From Tilletiaria anomala UBC 951 (taxonomy: Eukaryota; Basidiomycota; Exobasidiomycetes; Georgefischeriales; Tilletiariaceae), in NCBI RefSeq assembly GCF_000711695.1, contig NW_013547017.1:308844-372843 (forward strand): 64,000 nucleotides of DNA, given 5' to 3'. The notes under the pieces are model-generated. The model did no database searches. It was given only the letters and a program-made list of their open reading frames with translations, and was not told the origin of the DNA. Shown here in pieces: positions 31,421 through 41,895 of this stretch. Within the stretch, counting starts at the first letter, position 1, and each line of letters begins with the position of its first letter. Both the position numbers and the translations under genes were made by a program.

Positions 31421-31826
31421 ATGGCACTGCTGTCAGAAGACCAGAAGGTATGTGTGTTTTATAGCCCAAACTATGGCTGCATAGCCACGCCAGCCAAGTG
31501 CTCTGCTCGACAATCCTCTTCTTCATGCCATCAACCTAGTGCTGACTGTCGCTGCACCATCTGATGATCCTCGGCTCTCAGGAGTGGATCGGCCGCTGTG
31601 TCGAGGCCGGGAAAGGCGTTCTGCACTATGGCTGGGTGCCGTTTGTGCTCTACATTGGCTACACTCGGTCGACGCCTCAACCAAGTCTGATCAAGTGAGC
31701 TTCATTGCGCCTTTTCGACCTGTCTTTTTTCGATGGTTTGTGCTGGTAGCACTTACGGATGTTGACAACGCTTGCGAAAATTTCTATTGCATTTTCTTTT
31801 GCAGATTGATCAGCCCGCTAGCGTAA
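31421..31826 (+). CDS. TOM7: Mitochondrial outer-membrane translocase subunit Tom7
   Basis: Tom7 is a small tail-anchored modulator of the TOM complex. Exons are 31421-31447, 31582-31694 and 31805-31826, with introns of 134 and 110 nt. The product is 53 residues: MALLSEDQKEWIGRCVEAGK, then GVLHYGWVPFVLYIGYTRST and PQPSLIKLISPLA. HYGW-P-F-LY-GYTRSTP-PSLIKL-SPLA is the family signature. The first exon has only 27 nt, so a plain ORF scan misses the gene. Confidence 0.95.
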
Positions 31827-32071
31827 GAGGTCCCTTGTACCTTGGTCCTCCACTGTACTACTAAATCCTTGCTGCAACACACCCTTCAACCTTCAAGGCC
31901 GTTGAGTCCAGCGCAATTGCAGAACTTTCACCCTCTCAGTTGATGGCGCATTTTCTATGACTCCGTGGCTTCATATGGCGCTGAAATCGCTTTAAGATAC
32001 ATGGAGAGCGACATCCGCGACGAAGGAGAGTGCTTTGCTGACAGGGAGCGTGTCAGAGAGCGGTCGTCGCT

Positions 32072-33097
32072 TCAGCACAGAACGAACATGTCAGCTGAGG
32101 AGACTTGCCTATCCTCTCGGCTGAAAATGCGTACTCACGGTCCCAAGTGACGCCACTGCCAGTCTCCAGGGCATCCAGCTTCTTCATGTCATTTTCGGTT
32201 ATGACGAAGTCAAAGATGTCCGAATTCTCCTGCATGATTCAGCGGCGGGTAAGCCCTTCGAGCAGTGAAATACATCGGTCATCAAAGCAAGCCTCACCTT
32301 GATCCTCGTCGGGTTGGCAGACTTGGGCAAGCAGATATGACCAGACTGCAGCGACCACCGGATCAACAGCTGCGAGGGAGTCTTCTCGTATGTCTTCGCG
32401 ATCTCATGCAGCTCGGGGAGGTCGACGTGTGCGCCTTTACCCAAAGGACTGTACGCTTCCACGAGGATATTGTGTTTCAAGCATGCGTTGACGATCTCGC
32501 GGCGCTGGAAGAAAGGAGAAACCTCGATCTGATTGACTGCAGGTGGCGAATCTGGGAACGCAGCGATGACCTCCTCGATGTGGTGGCTCCCGTAATTGCT
32601 GACACCGATAGATTTGACGAGGCCGAGCTTTTGTGCCTTGATCAGATCGCCGTACGCCTTCGTCCGGGTCGCCTTGCCTGGGTTCGGCGAGTGCAAGAGC
32701 ATGAGGTCTAAGTAGCCGAGACCACTCTTCTTAACAGAGTCCTGGACAGATACCAAGCATTTGCTTTGAGCGCTATCCCACACTTTGGACGTGACGAAGA
32801 TTTGTTCTCTGGGAATGCCACTTGCCAGCACGGCAGCCCCGACTTCGGCCTCATTGGCGTACATCTGTTGATGGAATATATTCGCAATTTGCAGTCAGGG
32901 AAATGCAACTTCAGAAATAGTGATCCACGACGACGCACCTGGGCCGAGTCAATGTGTCTATAACCTAGATCCAAAGCCGCCTTGACGGCTCTTTCGCCCT
33001 CTTTGCCTTTGGAGAGATAGACACCCAAACCCAGCTGTGGGATCTCTCTCCCATCGTTGAGCTTGAGCCTTCTTTCAATCGAAAGTTGTTTCGCCAT
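32072..33097 (-). CDS. Aldo-keto reductase
   Basis: NAD(P)H-dependent carbonyl reductase of the AKR superfamily, cytosolic. Exons are 33097-32939, 32864-32298, 32229-32139 and 32094-32072; the last intron has only 44 nt. The catalytic tetrad is visible: Asp and Tyr in GYRHIDSAQMYANE, Lys in VTSKVWDSAQ and His in YLDLMLLHSPNPG. Cofactor-binding segments include KSIGVSNYGSHHIEE, NQIEVSPFF, EAYSPLGKG and ICLPKSANPTRIKENSDIF. With the 44-nt intron removed the protein ends TWDPDMFVLC, which fits the usual AKR end better than the unspliced reading. Substrate unknown. Confidence 0.88.
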
Positions 33098-33560
33098 AGC
33101 TGCAAAGGAGTGTGAGCGTGAGCGACTTTTGCGCAGATGACCTGGAATGCTTAGTGGCCGAGGTTGCGAAATGATGGGCGATGGTAATGAGTACCTGTGA
33201 GCCGGTCAGAGGCGATGCGCGTAACTATCAAACGGGCGGGACGAAGGAATGCAAACTTGGAAGCAGTAAAAATGTGCAGCATGGATGTGTTTTGACCTCA
33301 GATCTCGTAGTTTCCATTTGTTCTGGCTGGCAACGACTGCGGTGAATTGCGTTAATTATATAGGGGACGCATGCGTCATATCGTCATTGTTCGAGGGCTA
33401 ATACAATAGGGAAGTCAGTTGTCCACTGCTTGGTGCTCGATGTGCTCATCCCGCTGGACACTGTCGCGTAATACTATATCTCCGCACCTCGTAATCGGTG
33501 CAATTCGCATGGAACGGCGTGACCACCATTACACGAACTCAAGGCTCACTTACGTATCAT
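33098..33560. promoter_or_regulatory. Region upstream of the aldo-keto reductase gene
   Basis: Probable promoter, AT-rich around 33345-33365. No gene recognised. Confidence 0.35.
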
Positions 33561-33799
33561 ACATCAAATACTCGCATAACCTTCGGTCCAATGCGCGTCT
33601 CCTTCGAGTAGTCTATTATAACTTTCATCAGTACAACCCAAGGTATGACAGGCCGAAGGCGCGAAGGTAGCTCAAAGACGATGTCAGAAACCCAAGGACA
33701 TGTCGTCCGCGTTGGAAGCTGTCTTGGTGCGGATTGCAAACCTACTGTCAGCCTCAATCCCTTTGGTGTGAGGGCTTGTCAACGTTGGCGTTTTGCTCT

Positions 33800-34450
33800 A
33801 TTCATACCCGCCATGTATGTCCAGCTGATCGCATACAGGATTGCGGAGAGGAGGAAGCATGCATGAGAGATAGCATCGCCGGCGGTGAAGTCAGTGCCAG
33901 GATAGACCTGACCCACAGGAACGCCGCCTGCATTTCACTGACAATGACCGCCAGGTGTAATTCGTCAGCTTCGACGGGTCGTCAGACGGTAATGAGCGCA
34001 TCTCACATGGAAGGTTGCATGCCAGACGGGAACCCTAACTTGATTGCACCGGTAGGATTGCTTGTGAGCGTGCTGATATTGCTACCGACGAAAGGATAGT
34101 ACAAATCAGCCAAAAGCAAATAGAGTACCTTGTGCTGCGACTGCTTATTGCGAACAGGATAGCGTATCCAGCAGCATCGATAATGGCAGTGCTGATCATG
34201 GTCGCGTGACGCCAGCCGTAGCGATCTGTCAATGCCGCAGCAACAACATGAGACAGGACGGCCTACATGGACGGTCGAATGAAACGCGGCTGAACTTGCA
34301 CCGTGTTGTAATGTCCAATGGACCGAATTATGGAGGGCAAGGTTGCCACGGCGAAGAGCAACGTGTGTGAAACTGAAACGCCAGTCTGTTCAGTTGTCAT
34401 CCGGGGTCCGCAATGACTGCACTTACGACTTGATCAAGAGCAGAAAGTCA
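33800..34450 (-). pseudogene. Decayed fragment of an MFS transporter
   Basis: Minus-strand pieces resemble the second half of an anion:cation symporter of the Dal5/allantoate type: LFAVATLPSIIRSIGHYNTV, then AVLSHVVAAALTDRYGWRHA and ISTAIIDAAGYAILFAISSR, then after frame changes YPGTDFTAGDAISHACFLLS and ISWTYMAGMNRAKRQR. An in-frame TAG sits between RPSM and AVLSHVV (about 34262-34264), inside a normally continuous segment. The N-terminal half is absent: the SRP receptor gene begins soon upstream. I infer an old truncated pseudogene. A heavily spliced functional gene is possible but unlikely. Confidence 0.55.
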
Positions 34451-34827
34451 GATTTTCGGATCCTTGGCGGGCGCTTTGACTTTCGACAAATCGATGGAGT
34501 ACGCGGCCATCGCCCCAAAGGCATTGCTTTCTTCGAAGTGAATGCACAGCACATCTTTTGTCCGGGGATGGCATACCACGCGGAGTGCCAGGCATCTACC
34601 AGGATGAAGTAGCTTGCGAGATCAAGTGCAAAGTAATACTTTAACATGATAAGTAGAAGAGCCTTCAGTTTCCCATGCATTCTAGTTCGCTGCATGAGTG
34701 GTCAAAACATCCTCATCCATAGTTCAGGGTTCGCACCCGTGCAAAAATTTGTAGCCCAGGTACAGCAGCGAGCAGGTCATTCGAACTGATAGCATCCAGC
34801 TTCAAAGACAGCACACACATGCTCGCA
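34451..34827. other. Intergenic remnant region
   Basis: One minus-strand frame reads NAFGAMAAYSIDLSKVKAPA, which looks like protein sequence but is broken by stops and matches nothing I can name. It may belong to the neighbouring decayed transporter or another relic. Confidence 0.3.
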
Positions 34828-37382
34828 TCACCCTCGCATGAGAGCATTGAGGATGTGCCGAACACGTAGTGCTCGCAGATCCGAGTACGTCTGACCGACG
34901 CCGACAAAAAATATGGGCAGGCCCGTCACCGAAGCGGCTGTCAGGACCGTACCGACTTTGTCATCGACTGTATTGCATGTGCCACGGATTGAAAACAAAC
35001 GTTAGCGTCGAGCCAATGAAGCATTTTTCTGCGACTCACTCGTGTCAAACTTGGTCAGCAGCATGCCGTCCAGTCCTCGCGGGTTGCTGAGCCCGCTAAA
35101 ATCCTTGAGGCTCTTGTCAAACTTCACCAGCTGATCCACCGCCTCGTTGCCGACGAGCGCTTCGCCGACAAAGATGATCTTGTCAGGTGAGTTGACCGCG
35201 ACGAGCTTGGCCAGCGCGCGCATAAGTGGCTCATTGTCCTGCATCCGCCCAGCCGTGTCGATGAGTACGACGTCGTAGCCTGCGCTCTTGGCGTACGCCA
35301 GCGCATCCTTGGCGATACCAGCCGCGTCCTTGCCATAGCCTCGCTCGTAGAGCTCGATGCTCGCGCTCTCGCTGACTTTGCGTCCGTCCACTTCAAGCTG
35401 GCCCAGATTGCGCACGTGCACGCGCAGCTGCTCCACCGCACCCGATCGGAACGTATCGCACGCCGCGATGAGAACTTTCAGCCGGTTCTGCAGCAGCCAG
35501 AAGCACACTTTTGCCAGGTTTGTCGACTTGCCTACGCCATTGACGCCGACAAAGCAGATGCTGTAGGGGTCGGCTTGGAGGGCCATGTTGCTATTTGCGC
35601 CGCCCTTTCCTTTGGAAATGGCAGCACCAGCAGCAGCAGCATTCGCGATCGCCGCTTGCTGTCGCTCGCGCTTCGTTGCAATTTCCAAGAGAATGTCTGT
35701 ACTGCTCTTAGGCGTGAGAATGCGCGTGATGGAATCTTCCAGTGCTTTTCGCACCTCGTCCTTGACGCTCGCAAAGCTGCCCAGTTGCCGGCCCACGAGC
35801 CCTTTCTCGACGCTGTCGCATAGCCGCGACGCGACATTCGCTGCGACGTTCTTTGCTTGCAGGTGGCTCTGCATCGCAGATAACGCAGGTCGCAAGTCCT
35901 CCTTCGTCAACGCGCGCGAACCGGTTAAACGCGAGAAGAGCGACGAGCCAGAGCTTGCAGAAGTACCCGACGATGCGCCAGCAGAGACAGCTGAGAAGCG
36001 CGAGAGGAAGCCGCCGCCTGGCTTCCTCGACCGCGTGACATCCTCCTCCTCAGCTTCCTCATCGTTGTCATCTCCTCCATCGTCGACATCAGCTAGCTCG
36101 TACGTCCCATCCTGGCCTTTCTTGCCCAAGCTCTTCATGTCGATCCAACCCGTAAGGTCACCCTCCTCTTCTGGACCAACGCCGCTGCCATTAATCCCTG
36201 GATTTGCTGCAGCGCCTGATTTACTGCTGAAATCGAGTGCATCCTCGTCCCCCTCGGTCATGAGAATGGCTCTTCCCTGTGCATCCCACTTGCGCATCTC
36301 CTTTGCCCGCTTTTTGCTGCTACCCGCGGCTGGGCTCTCGACACCACTTCCAGCACCTGCAGGACTATCTTTGCCACCACCCTTCTTGCCTTTCTTGTTG
36401 CCAGGCCCTCCACCACCGCTGGCCGTCCTACGCCCGGCGCCGCCGCTCGACTCGGCCGCTTTGAGCCGTGCTTTGAGTGCAGCTACATTCTTGGCTATCT
36501 CGCTTGCCTCAGTTCCATCTGCTTCTTTTCCAGCCGGTGTAGATGTCCCGCCAGTGGTTTCACGTCCTGCAGTACTGTTTGCATTGCTGTGCTCGCAAGA
36601 AAACAGATTGGCGCCCTGCATGCCCTTTTTCTCGCCAAGAGGTGTGTCGACGCCGAGTGCGCGTCGATTGGCTTTATCCGCTGCTGAGGCGGTACGTTCG
36701 AGCGAGCGAAGAATCAGAAGGAATGTCGCTTCCCATTCTGCCTTGAGCTTGTTGGCAAAGTTCAAGCGCAGCTGCGGCGCAAGGGCGGGTGCGATGCCGT
36801 TTCCGGAGGAAGGATCTTTGGCGAGTGTGGATGACAGGCCGGATGCATCGCCGCGCGCAACCTGCAGCAGGGCGCGAAGGAAGGACTCGAAAAGCTGGAC
36901 GAAAGCAGACTTGACTTGGTCGAGTAGATCGTCGATGTACGACAATTGCAAGATACGCTGATACACGACCTGCGAGTGAGTGCGATCTCATTGTGAGCAA
37001 CAGCCTGGATGTGGCTAGTTAGGCCGGAAGAGGTGCACTGACAACATAGATCAGCTCAAGGTCATTCGCAAAGCTCCACCGAATCGTGTAGCCATCTTTT
37101 TCGTATTTGCGATCCGCCGTGCGCTCCTCGACAAATGTTTCGCGGATCAGCGAGTCGATCGGATTGGATGGTTTGTCCAGGTCGTCTGCCACTGTCGGTG
37201 TGAAAGACTTGGACCAGAGGACCACGCCGGCTATGATATGCGCACAGTTGCACGTTGAAAAAGTAAGCAGGCAGAATCGTTAGTGATTGTATCGCCGACG
37301 ACATTAGCTGCAGCCCAAGTTGCAGCAGGATATGCATGGCTCGACACTTACTGCGAGTGAAGATGGTGAAATGATCCAACAT
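34828..37382 (-). CDS. SRP101: Signal recognition particle receptor subunit alpha
   Basis: GTPase that docks SRP-ribosome complexes at the ER. Exons are 37382-37352, 37230-37043, 36969-35040 and 34967-34828, with introns of 121, 73 and 72 nt. The N-terminal longin-like SRX domain starts MLDHFTIFTRTGVVLWSKSF and binds SR beta. A long charged, Ser/Gly-rich linker contains Lys-rich and Asp/Glu-rich runs. The NG domain has G1 FVGVNGVGKSTNLAKVCFWL, IAACDTFRSGAVEQL, G3 VVLIDTAGRMQDNEPLM, GEALVGNEAVDQL, LLTKFDTIDDKVG, and the end FVGVGQTYSDLRALRVRHIL then NALMRG. The last exon completes the G5 region, so unspliced reading loses it. Confidence 0.94.
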
Positions 37383-37447
37383 GGCGTCTGTATTTTCGCA
37401 CGTCCGCTTCCCTTGCCTCTCTTTCTCTCAGCTGGCAGCAATCAGAA

Positions 37448-37691
37448 CATGTTCGTGTGAACAAGCATCGACGGAGCGAAGATTGAGGATGGATGTGGAG
37501 ATAAGGTGGAGACTACGGAAGTGCAACTTGTCGATGAGATCGATAGTATCTTCTCCATTCCGCCGCATCCGTGGACTCTCATCGCCCCGGGGCTGTTGTT
37601 ACTGGCGATGGCGGCGGCGATATCATGGGTGGCAGCACGGACAATGCACACTTCTTCTATTGACTACATCATGTGGGTGTATAAACAGTAG
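37448..37691 (+). CDS. Possible small single-pass membrane protein
   Basis: The frame from 37506 to the stop at 37691 encodes TTEVQLVDEIDSIFSIPPHP, then WTLIAPGLLLLAMAAAISWV and a short tail ending IMWVYKQ, a plausible transmembrane helix. No ATG opens this frame, and a stop lies upstream. One model puts ATG TTC at 37448-37453, then a 52-nt GT-AG intron ending at ATAAG. Function unknown, and the gene may not be real. Confidence 0.3.
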
Positions 37692-37769
37692 TGCAACTTG
37701 CAAGCCCGGATCTCCAGGAAGAAATTTGTAAATGTTTTGAACATCTTGCATGTCGCCTCACGTGGCTCA

Positions 37770-39933
37770 TCAAAGCACATCCCTTAGGCGCTTGAGCAGT
37801 TCATACGCGTTGAGGTTGCGCAAGCCTGCGTCTCTGCTCACTTCTTCTGCTCCATGGTCAGCCCCTTCAACGTCTCCACCACTTCGGTGTGAAGAGAGTA
37901 GCAGATCGGCGTGTTTGGTGGTGGGAGTGGTGCTACCGCGCTGATATAAAGGATGGCCCAGCACAGTTTGCAAGCGGACTTGCCAAATTGTGAGCTGCCC
38001 CTGCCGCTGCTCTTCCTCTACTTCATACTTATCCTCTATATCCGCTTCCAACCCGTCATTGAAGGTGGCTTCTCGACGACTCTTTGAAGAAGCATCCCTC
38101 CGATGTGTGGGGACAACGTAAGCGCAAAAATCACGATGCTCCTTGACAACGTCCAGTCGTTTGGGTGTCTGACACACACGTGAAGCATCTGATATATCGC
38201 CCAAAGCGCAAGACGGAAGGAACGACCATAGTCCGATTTTGCGTTGACACATGGTGCACTGCAGGACTGCACCTTCTGCACCGATCGAGAAACCCCGCAA
38301 CGAGGGGTAAGCCACGTTGCTGTTGCAGAGCTGCCAGCCGAAGAGGGCAAGCAGCGAAGCTTGCAGTTGACATGCTTCACTTGCATGTAAAAAGCTGTCG
38401 TTCGCACCAGTGGCACTTGCCGCGGCTTCGTCGGTTGTGCGTGTTGCTCGCTTCGTGCCCACCTCCCGCAGTGCAGCGAACAACGTAGCGCACTGGTATT
38501 CCGTTAATGGTGTGGTGCATTGGATAGTCCCGCCGAAAGTTGAAGGTGTTGTTGCGGAAGATGACTCTTGCAGGACGCCAATAAGCGATGCCGCGGTGTC
38601 GTAGACGTCATCGAGGAGCGTCGGACGAACATGGGGCGGGAGCGAGTACAGCGAGGCTAAAGCGGATAGAAATCCATCGTATCAGCCACATGCAATGTCT
38701 CCCACTGTGAGCTTGCAGTTGAAACTACCCACGAGCACTCCACTTGACCCTCCAGGGACACCATTCATGGTGGTTCTTCCACAATACCGTCGCCTGGTCG
38801 TCTGCGGCCATCGCTTCTTCCTCTGACGAGTCCTTAGACGCTGATACATCACGGTATGTCTGCTTCATATCGTTCTTCAGCCAGTCTTCCACGCTCCATA
38901 TACGGCGACATGTCCCGCAATTTAGCCTCTCTCTACCGCCCGCCGGATCGTCGCGGCTGTGGTTTGCGGTAAGCACATGCCACCCCAATCTAGCAGCGTT
39001 GACGGGTCCAAGCTGCCTCTCGATCCAAGCTTTCCATCTTGCTTCCCGGAAATTTTGGCCGTTACTTGCGCCTAGTAAATAGTCATAGTCTGAATTAATG
39101 ATTGGGATCCGAGCTTTCTTGTAAAGCGAATAATTGCTGAGCGTGAAGGTCGCGAGTCGCGCGAGGAGATGAGGGAGCGAAAGGGGCGAATAGACTTGTT
39201 CATCCGGCTTCTTGGCCGACGCTGCTGCATGTTTCGGAGCTACCTTCCGCCGCTTCGTAGAGCTTTGCGACATGCAAGTATTTGAAGCACTGCCACCGAC
39301 ACTGCTGCCAGCCATATGGCGTTGGAACACTCCTGGATGGATACGCTGCAAGCGAGGATGCTGGCGCCCATACTTTTCGAAGAGCACCTGCCGTTCCGCA
39401 GCGACTCTTATTGGATCTTGCACTTCTGATACCTTCATGATGCCAAAATTTGCGGCAGCAGCACCGGCGGTTGTAGATGCGTTGGATGACGCTACCAATG
39501 GCTTTGTCACTGACGTGGACGGCGTCGGCGGGGCGAAAGGTTTCAGAACTGCATCGATGTTGCGCATGGCCATTGCCGCCGCGACATACGTGAGGTGAGA
39601 GTAGGACCCGGAGACATCGCCGTTATCATCCTCGGATGACCGAACGGCTGGGCCATCGCTGCTGCTAGGCGGCTCTCCGATGCTCGCTGCTTGTACAAAT
39701 GACGCCGCTCCAGCTGGATAATGCTGCTGCCGTCCCGGACTCGCCTCCATCGTCGTCGCGTTTGAAGCACCGCAGAATACCATCGCCGGCTCCGCGAAAC
39801 GGTCATCTATTCCACAGCCCTCTGCATGGCACTGATCCGTGGGAGGTGCACCTGGTCCCATACACGAGAGGTGTGATTGGGACGGTAGTGATTGTGTGCT
39901 GTTAGAGTTGGACTGGTTCCGCTTGGGTGGCAT
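37770..39933 (-). CDS. C3HC zinc-finger protein (Rsm1/NIPA-like)
   Basis: Exons 39933-38733 and 38656-37770 join in frame across a 76-nt intron. The zf-C3HC region reads SLPHLLARLATFTLSNYSLY, NAARLGWHVL, RLNCGTCRRIWSVEDWL and HHEWCPWRVKWS, giving Cys-x2-Cys plus a His/Cys pair, as in Rsm1 (mRNA export in fission yeast) and human NIPA. A second zinc-finger-like block follows in exon 2: LLALFGWQL, AVLQCTMCQRKIGLW and KEHRDFCAYVVP, again Cys-x2-Cys ... His-x3-Cys, as in the tandem domain of NIPA. The N-terminal 220 residues are low-complexity with a Lys/Arg patch TKRRKVAPK that may be a nuclear signal. Function is inferred from the family. Confidence 0.75.
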
Positions 39934-40065
39934 GACGAAACATTATTTTTCCTTGGGGACATTCCACTCCGTGTTCAAAGACCTCTTCTTATCCAATCAT
40001 CCTCGCAGTCCGCGGAGGATCAAGGGCCAAGGAAGCCAGCTTTAGAAGCGTCAGGCTGGTGCATC

Positions 40066-41778
40066 ATGATTGGAAGAAGCAACTCTGCGGCCGCCGCGGC
40101 GGTGCTGCGCTCGTGGGGCTCAAGCAGCAAGGCGTCGAGAAGGATCCCTTCAGCAATAGCCTTCCCCAAGCTCACATCTGCTACTCCATCGCCTGCTTCC
40201 AGCACCGCTCGCAGGCTCAACTCGTCGTCCTCGACCCAGCAGGCGAATTTAGGAAAGGGTCAAGCAGATCCAGCGCTGCTGTCGCAGCAGGCAGCCGAGC
40301 ATGTAGGCCGACAGGCAGCGGACGAGCTTGACCAATTCACTTCGCAGCCTTTCTCCGCTGATGACAAGGCACTACGGCTCGGAGCCACGCAAGGCGCAAG
40401 AGGAGGTAACAGGAGCAGCTCATCCAGCTCGAAACCTTACAGGCAAGCAGGTAGCTCCATCTCGTCTCGGCTTCGCAGCATAATCTCAGGATCGAATAAG
40501 GGTGCTCCTTCGAATGGCAGAGGCGCATCCTCGGGCAGAGGGGCAAACGTACTCGGCGCTACATCACACAGCCAGCGTAGCAGGCCCAGCCTTTCAAGCG
40601 CAAATCGTAGCCGACCAGTTTCGGGTACAAACGATGATTCCGTTGCGAGTATTTGCGCAGGTGCAGACACGGGGTTTGCGGATGCGTTGATCCCACCGCT
40701 CGATCGAGCGTTCCTTGGCGCCGACGAGACCGACGCCGTCGTGGTTGAAGGGACCAAGCCGTACAGGCGCGCGCGGCAGGAGGGAAAAGGCGCACAGCGA
40801 ACTTATGCAATGGGAGCAAAGCAAGGCAAGCGCGCGCCACCCATTCCGGAAAAGACACAGATGCTGCTTCAAGACGAGGAAGTAAAATCAGCAAAGCGCA
40901 AGAAAAAGGAACAGGGAAAAGAGGGACTGTCTTTGCGCGCAGAGGACTCTGACGATGCTTTAGAGGCAGCGGAAGGTGTGCGCGAGGATGTGGAGGAAGG
41001 CGAAACACTGCCGTTGCCTCCCGCTGCATCCGCGCGACGCTCTGTTCCCTCATCCACTGGCAGACGCCTCATTAGGGACCGCGCCTACGTCTATAACCCT
41101 CATATTGCGAGCTCCAACGCGATTCTTCCGCAGCTCAGAACAGATTGGCATGACCCGCTCACACAGGCACCCGCCTCCACATTTTCACCCCTCAACGGCC
41201 ATGGCCACATTTTCGGTCGGCCTCCGGTCTTGCCGCGCTTCCCGGGCATGGGCTCCACCCTCCAAGGCGACCGTAACTTTTCTGGGACCGGGTCCACTAA
41301 GTCGCTCCTACAGCCTATCGTTGTGCCTGGGCATCTGAGGCACAAGCAAGCTATGCATCTCCTCAAGGTTGTACTCACCTCTTCCACGTCATCCGGGGAA
41401 ACGCAGTCGCATGTCGGCCGCATCGGATGGGAAAGCCAGCTCGCGTCGCCGTCTGCCGGCGCGACTGCTGCAGATGCGACGTCGACTGCACCTGCTTTGA
41501 CCGCCGCCAAGGGCGCAGGGCACGACAACAACAACAAGCTTGTGAAGCGCATCAGGTCGGAACGCAAGCGCGCCATCGCCGAGAATGTCGGTGGAGACTA
41601 CTCGCGCTACGTTGTGAAGCCCTGCGATTCCACTTCTTTGGAGGGTGCCTCAGGACGCCAGAGGCAGGCAGTCACAACTGCAGTGATAGCGATCGACCTC
41701 AATGATTCTCTCGCAATTGACGCAAAACAGTTCCTCCGCGATGGCATCGCGGAGAAGCTGAAAGAGATGAGAGCGTGA
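40066..41778 (+). CDS. Ser-rich protein with probable mitochondrial presequence, unknown function
   Basis: A 570-residue single-exon frame from ATG 40066. The start MIGRSNSAAAAAVLRSWGSS then SKASRRIPS is Arg/Ser/Ala-rich with almost no acidic residues, typical of a mitochondrial targeting signal. A long low-complexity Ser/Arg region follows, then a lysine-rich stretch (SAKRKKKEQGK). The most ordered part is the C-terminal half, with RRLIRDRAYVYNPHIASSNA, VPGHLRHKQAMHLLKVVL and KLVKRIRSERKRAIAENVGG. Basic content suggests RNA or ribosome binding, but I do not recognise the family. The longer in-frame reading upstream lacks support. Confidence 0.6.
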   Translation: MIGRSNSAAAAAVLRSWGSSSKASRRIPSAIAFPKLTSATPSPASSTARRLNSSSSTQQANLGKGQADPALLSQQAAEHVGRQAADELDQFTSQPFSADDKALRLGATQGARGGNRSSSSSSKPYRQAGSSISSRLRSIISGSNKGAPSNGRGASSGRGANVLGATSHSQRSRPSLSSANRSRPVSGTNDDSVASICAGADTGFADALIPPLDRAFLGADETDAVVVEGTKPYRRARQEGKGAQRTYAMGAKQGKRAPPIPEKTQMLLQDEEVKSAKRKKKEQGKEGLSLRAEDSDDALEAAEGVREDVEEGETLPLPPAASARRSVPSSTGRRLIRDRAYVYNPHIASSNAILPQLRTDWHDPLTQAPASTFSPLNGHGHIFGRPPVLPRFPGMGSTLQGDRNFSGTGSTKSLLQPIVVPGHLRHKQAMHLLKVVLTSSTSSGETQSHVGRIGWESQLASPSAGATAADATSTAPALTAAKGAGHDNNNKLVKRIRSERKRAIAENVGGDYSRYVVKPCDSTSLEGASGRQRQAVTTAVIAIDLNDSLAIDAKQFLRDGIAEKLKEMRA

Positions 41779-41895
41779 TGCAAAACGGCTCTGGCGCATA
41801 TTGATGAGGCGTGCTTCATGTATGGTGTCCGTCGCTGATATTAATAGCAAACAAGTACGCAAGACGGGTTTTTAGTGCAAAAGTACATCGTTTTC

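Noticed and set aside
34725-34800. tRNA-like T-loop GGTTCGCACCC
   Set aside because: No matching acceptor stem, D-arm or anticodon arm could be found at tRNA spacing.
35585-36961. Long plus-strand open frame of 458 codons
   Set aside because: It is the antisense shadow of the SRP receptor gene; its Ser/Pro-rich composition mirrors the Gly/Lys-rich linker.
37448-37691. Calling the small membrane protein a confident gene
   Set aside because: No ATG in the frame and the splice model is speculative, so it is kept only at low confidence.
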